64,000 bases of DNA from Companilactobacillus kimchiensis (GTDB taxonomy: Bacteria > Bacillota > Bacilli > Lactobacillales > Lactobacillaceae), in the NCBI RefSeq assembly GCF_001438805.1, contig NZ_JQCF01000001.1, positions 124,001 to 188,000 on the forward strand, in the 5' to 3' direction. A model generated the notes under the pieces. The model was not told where the DNA came from and did not search any database. It saw only the letters and a list, made by a program, of their open reading frames with translations. This document shows, one piece after another, positions 61,913 to 64,000 of the stretch; position 1 is the stretch's first letter; every line of letters begins with the position of its first letter. The translations under genes were made by a program, and so were the position numbers.

Positions 61913-62270
61913 CTCCTACTCTGTCATTAGTTCTTTCAAGAACAAAGAATTGCTGACCACCATTAAAACGAATCATCACTACTGAATCACCATCTTTTAA
62001 TGTTCCGTCAATTTCAATAGTTTCAAAAACATCGGGGCGATTACCAGATGTATCTCCAATAGAATCATGATGAGCTAGCACTCTGATACGCTCCTGATGT
62101 TTGGTAACTTGTCTTCCAAGTACTAAAAAAGACTCAGACAAAATCATTTGGTTAGATGTCTGAATCTTTAATGGATCACTTGAAATTACTTTTCCATAAA
62201 CAATATCGGCATAATCTGATTCGTTACCACCTTTACTATTCATCATTCCGAGGAGTTGTTCTCCAGCCAT
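61902..62270 (-). CDS. phage protein, DUF2577/XkdR-like
   Basis: A 122-residue protein with an OB-like centre: ADIVYGKVISSDPLKIQ, EFLV-type strand and KDGDSVVMIRFNGGQQFFVLER. DUF2577 proteins occupy this place in PBSX-like tails. It overlaps the preceding gene by 28 nt; GGTGA lies eight bases before ATG 62270. Confidence 0.85.
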   Translation of the reverse strand: MAGEQLLGMMNSKGGNESDYADIVYGKVISSDPLKIQTSNQMILSESFLVLGRQVTKHQERIRVLAHHDSIGDTSGNRPDVFETIEIDGTLKDGDSVVMIRFNGGQQFFVLERTNDRVGDDN

Positions 62271-63298
62271 GGCTCATTCACCTTCATTTCTAAATCACAT
62301 TTATAATCCACATCAAAAGTATGAGTAGCCTTCATAATTGCCGTGTTATTAATCCAAAAACCAGCCTTAGATAAATCATCAATTTGAATATTCACAGAAT
62401 TACCAGCAATCAATGACGTATCGCCCAAACAGGTCAAACTTAATGTATAAGTTTCCTTGTTTTTTTCTTTCAGTAATTCATCTGCTCGCTGTTTCATTTG
62501 AGCATCATTGGCTTTATCTTTAGCATTCTCGACCTTTTGGAGCTTACCCCAATCTTGAACATTACCTGCAATACTATCGGTATAATTGAAACTAGTTTTA
62601 GCAGGATCTTCACCACTAGATTCTTCACTAACAGATGAAGTTGAACTAGTCTGTTGTGATTCAGCTTGATTCTTTTTAATAATACGAACTGAATTAGCAG
62701 CCTCATCAATTGATTTCTCAAAAGAAAATCCAGTCAACAAGGACTGGTCACCAACAATAATATTCAATTCGTTATATGGTGCTTTTCTCAATTCAACAAC
62801 ATCATAGTTAGCAAGAACATAATACATTTGATTAGTAGCCTTTTGAGTCTTATCAATGCTTGATTTCAGCATATCAAAGTATGTCTTATTATCGGCCACT
62901 TCTGCAGGTAATTTATAATCTGAACCATTAACAACCTTGTGACTTATTTCAGCCATTTTACAAACAGTATCAAATCTATCTGAAATGGTTGAGATTGGCC
63001 AAACTAATGAATCTTCATTCTTCAGATACCTAGTCTTGTCATAGGCTGTAATACTAAACTTCTTGTCTTCTTTAAAACTTACTTTAAAGACATAGCCATA
63101 AAATATCTTTTGTTCATCCCACTGGAATTCAACCACATCACCATCTTGAGGGTAAAACGAACTATCAAATAGCAAATCAAATGTTAATGTGCCTGCAGCG
63201 AAGTTTAAATCAGTGACCCATTTAATATCACTAACCAAATTAATAACATTCCAAGTATCACCACTATGTCGGCGACCAATAGTAAATTTGGTAATCAT
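62243..63298 (-). CDS. phage tail hub protein (XkdQ/gpD-like)
   Basis: A 351-residue protein related to XkdQ and late-control gpD hub proteins. N-terminal beta domain (DIKWVTDLNFAAGTLTFDLLF, QDGDVVEFQWDEQKIFYGYV), a central part with FSITAYDKTRYLKNED, and a Ser/Glu-rich insert near 215-235. It starts in an ATGA overlap with XkdP. The protein forms the central hub below the tail tube by family knowledge. Confidence 0.87.
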   Translation of the reverse strand: MITKFTIGRRHSGDTWNVINLVSDIKWVTDLNFAAGTLTFDLLFDSSFYPQDGDVVEFQWDEQKIFYGYVFKVSFKEDKKFSITAYDKTRYLKNEDSLVWPISTISDRFDTVCKMAEISHKVVNGSDYKLPAEVADNKTYFDMLKSSIDKTQKATNQMYYVLANYDVVELRKAPYNELNIIVGDQSLLTGFSFEKSIDEAANSVRIIKKNQAESQQTSSTSSVSEESSGEDPAKTSFNYTDSIAGNVQDWGKLQKVENAKDKANDAQMKQRADELLKEKNKETYTLSLTCLGDTSLIAGNSVNIQIDDLSKAGFWINNTAIMKATHTFDVDYKCDLEMKVNEPWLENNSSE

Positions 63299-63984
63299 GC
63301 TGATCTCACATCACTTTCTTTGACCCAACCACGAGAGCCACCATCTAAAGTAGCGACATGATATGGATATAAAGCACCAGGAGCAACTAGAGAAATCTTT
63401 CTAGTAGCATTTTGCTCTGTTTGCCCCAGTCCATTGCCTTGGCTATCTCTATGCAGCTGACCGTTAACAATAACAATTGAACCCATACCCACCTTTGAAG
63501 GTGGACTGGGACGTTCTTCAACAGTCTGTACTGGTTGTTGTTTAACGCCTATTTTTTTTGCCTCAAATGGTCTGAATTCTTTTAACGACAATGTGTAAGT
63601 ATATTCACCATCATATCCATTCTTCATACCATATTCAAAACTGGAAATCGTTGACTTCAAAGAAACCTTAGTAGTTGAAATAACCAATCTAATTGGTTTT
63701 TTTAATTTTCTAGCTGATTCAATCCAATCGATATAATCCTGAGCTGAATCCAATAATTCTAATGCTGAAATATAATTCACCGCCTTAGGATCTATAGGTA
63801 GTGAACTCTCAATACTAATGTCCTGTAATTTGTCTTCACCCAATAAATTGACTTCACCAAGTTTGATAACGGTTTCAGATTTATCATCACTTTCACGTTT
63901 GATCATAATTTCTGTTGGATTAACTGGTAATTCAATCGTTTCATTTGAATCATTTGTTAAATAAAACCCTAAATGATTATCCAC
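63295..63984 (-). CDS. phage tail protein, XkdP-like with SH3-like end
   Basis: A 229-residue protein. The N-terminal 150 residues match the XkdP tail component (LPVNPTEIMIKRESD, ALELLDSAQDYIDWIESARKL). In place of LysM a C-terminal SH3-like domain is likely (SLVAPGALYPYHVATLDGGS). GTG 63984 is chosen since GGAGG lies eight bases upstream; GTG 63993 and ATG 63990 are too close to it. Further tail genes (tape measure) are expected to the right of the window. Confidence 0.82.
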   Translation of the reverse strand: MDNHLGFYLTNDSNETIELPVNPTEIMIKRESDDKSETVIKLGEVNLLGEDKLQDISIESSLPIDPKAVNYISALELLDSAQDYIDWIESARKLKKPIRLVISTTKVSLKSTISSFEYGMKNGYDGEYTYTLSLKEFRPFEAKKIGVKQQPVQTVEERPSPPSKVGMGSIVIVNGQLHRDSQGNGLGQTEQNATRKISLVAPGALYPYHVATLDGGSRGWVKESDVRSA

Positions 63985-64000
63985 ATACATCACCTCCTAT

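Overview
The window looks like a chromosomal segment of a low-GC lactic acid bacterium, most likely Companilactobacillus or a near relative. This is inferred from AT-rich DNA, several surface proteins with SLAP-like wall-binding domains, a very high density of PTS sugar operons, and a lactobacillus-type prophage. No rRNA, tRNA or CRISPR array was seen.

Layout. 1-7.5 kb: a processive glycosyltransferase cut by the left edge, small membrane proteins, an alpha/beta hydrolase, PnuC, AhpC, an HD hydrolase and a YutG/PgpA-like phosphatase. Two RNA-level elements lie here: a candidate sRNA (about 1652-1759) and a compact type I toxin-antitoxin locus (about 7045-7310). 7.5-13.6 kb: a galactitol-class PTS operon with aldolase, a TIM-like isomerase and YjbQ, controlled by a PRD regulator whose EIIA domain is a separate overlapping ORF. 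13.9-14.6 kb: a decayed IS3-family copy. 14.6-18.8 kb: a maltose/isomaltose operon (GH13 glucosidase, MFS maltose transporter, LacI regulator). 19-24.3 kb: a LacI regulator with a mannose-class PTS and a GH13 glucosidase. 24.4-31.2 kb: a GntR-controlled cellobiose-class PTS with an acetylesterase, ROK kinase and GH1 enzyme. 31.4-42.1 kb: UspA, SLAP and BspA-like surface proteins, TraX, a potassium channel, small secreted proteins, an IS3 fragment, an Ltp-domain protein, an AlkD-like protein and a DUF4767-like lipoprotein. 42.3-47.8 kb: a PRD-regulated cellobiose-class PTS with a GH1 enzyme whose acid/base Glu is Gln. 48.0-54.6 kb: a GntR-controlled mannose-class PTS with three cupin sugar-phosphate isomerase-like proteins. 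54.8-64 kb: the lysis and baseplate end of a prophage with a contractile-tail (PBSX-like) module, continuing past the right edge.

How it works together. Five sugar operons share one plan: the PTS imports and phosphorylates a sugar, cytoplasmic enzymes open or isomerise the product, and an adjacent regulator controls the operon through dyad operators readable in the DNA. Consensus promoters, a consensus cre site and operator copies placed at both the regulator and the target promoter support these assignments. The strongest unusual signals are the type I toxin-antitoxin locus, the GH1 enzyme lacking its acid/base, the three-isomerase operon, and dyads centred near -52/-53 in both PRD-controlled operons.
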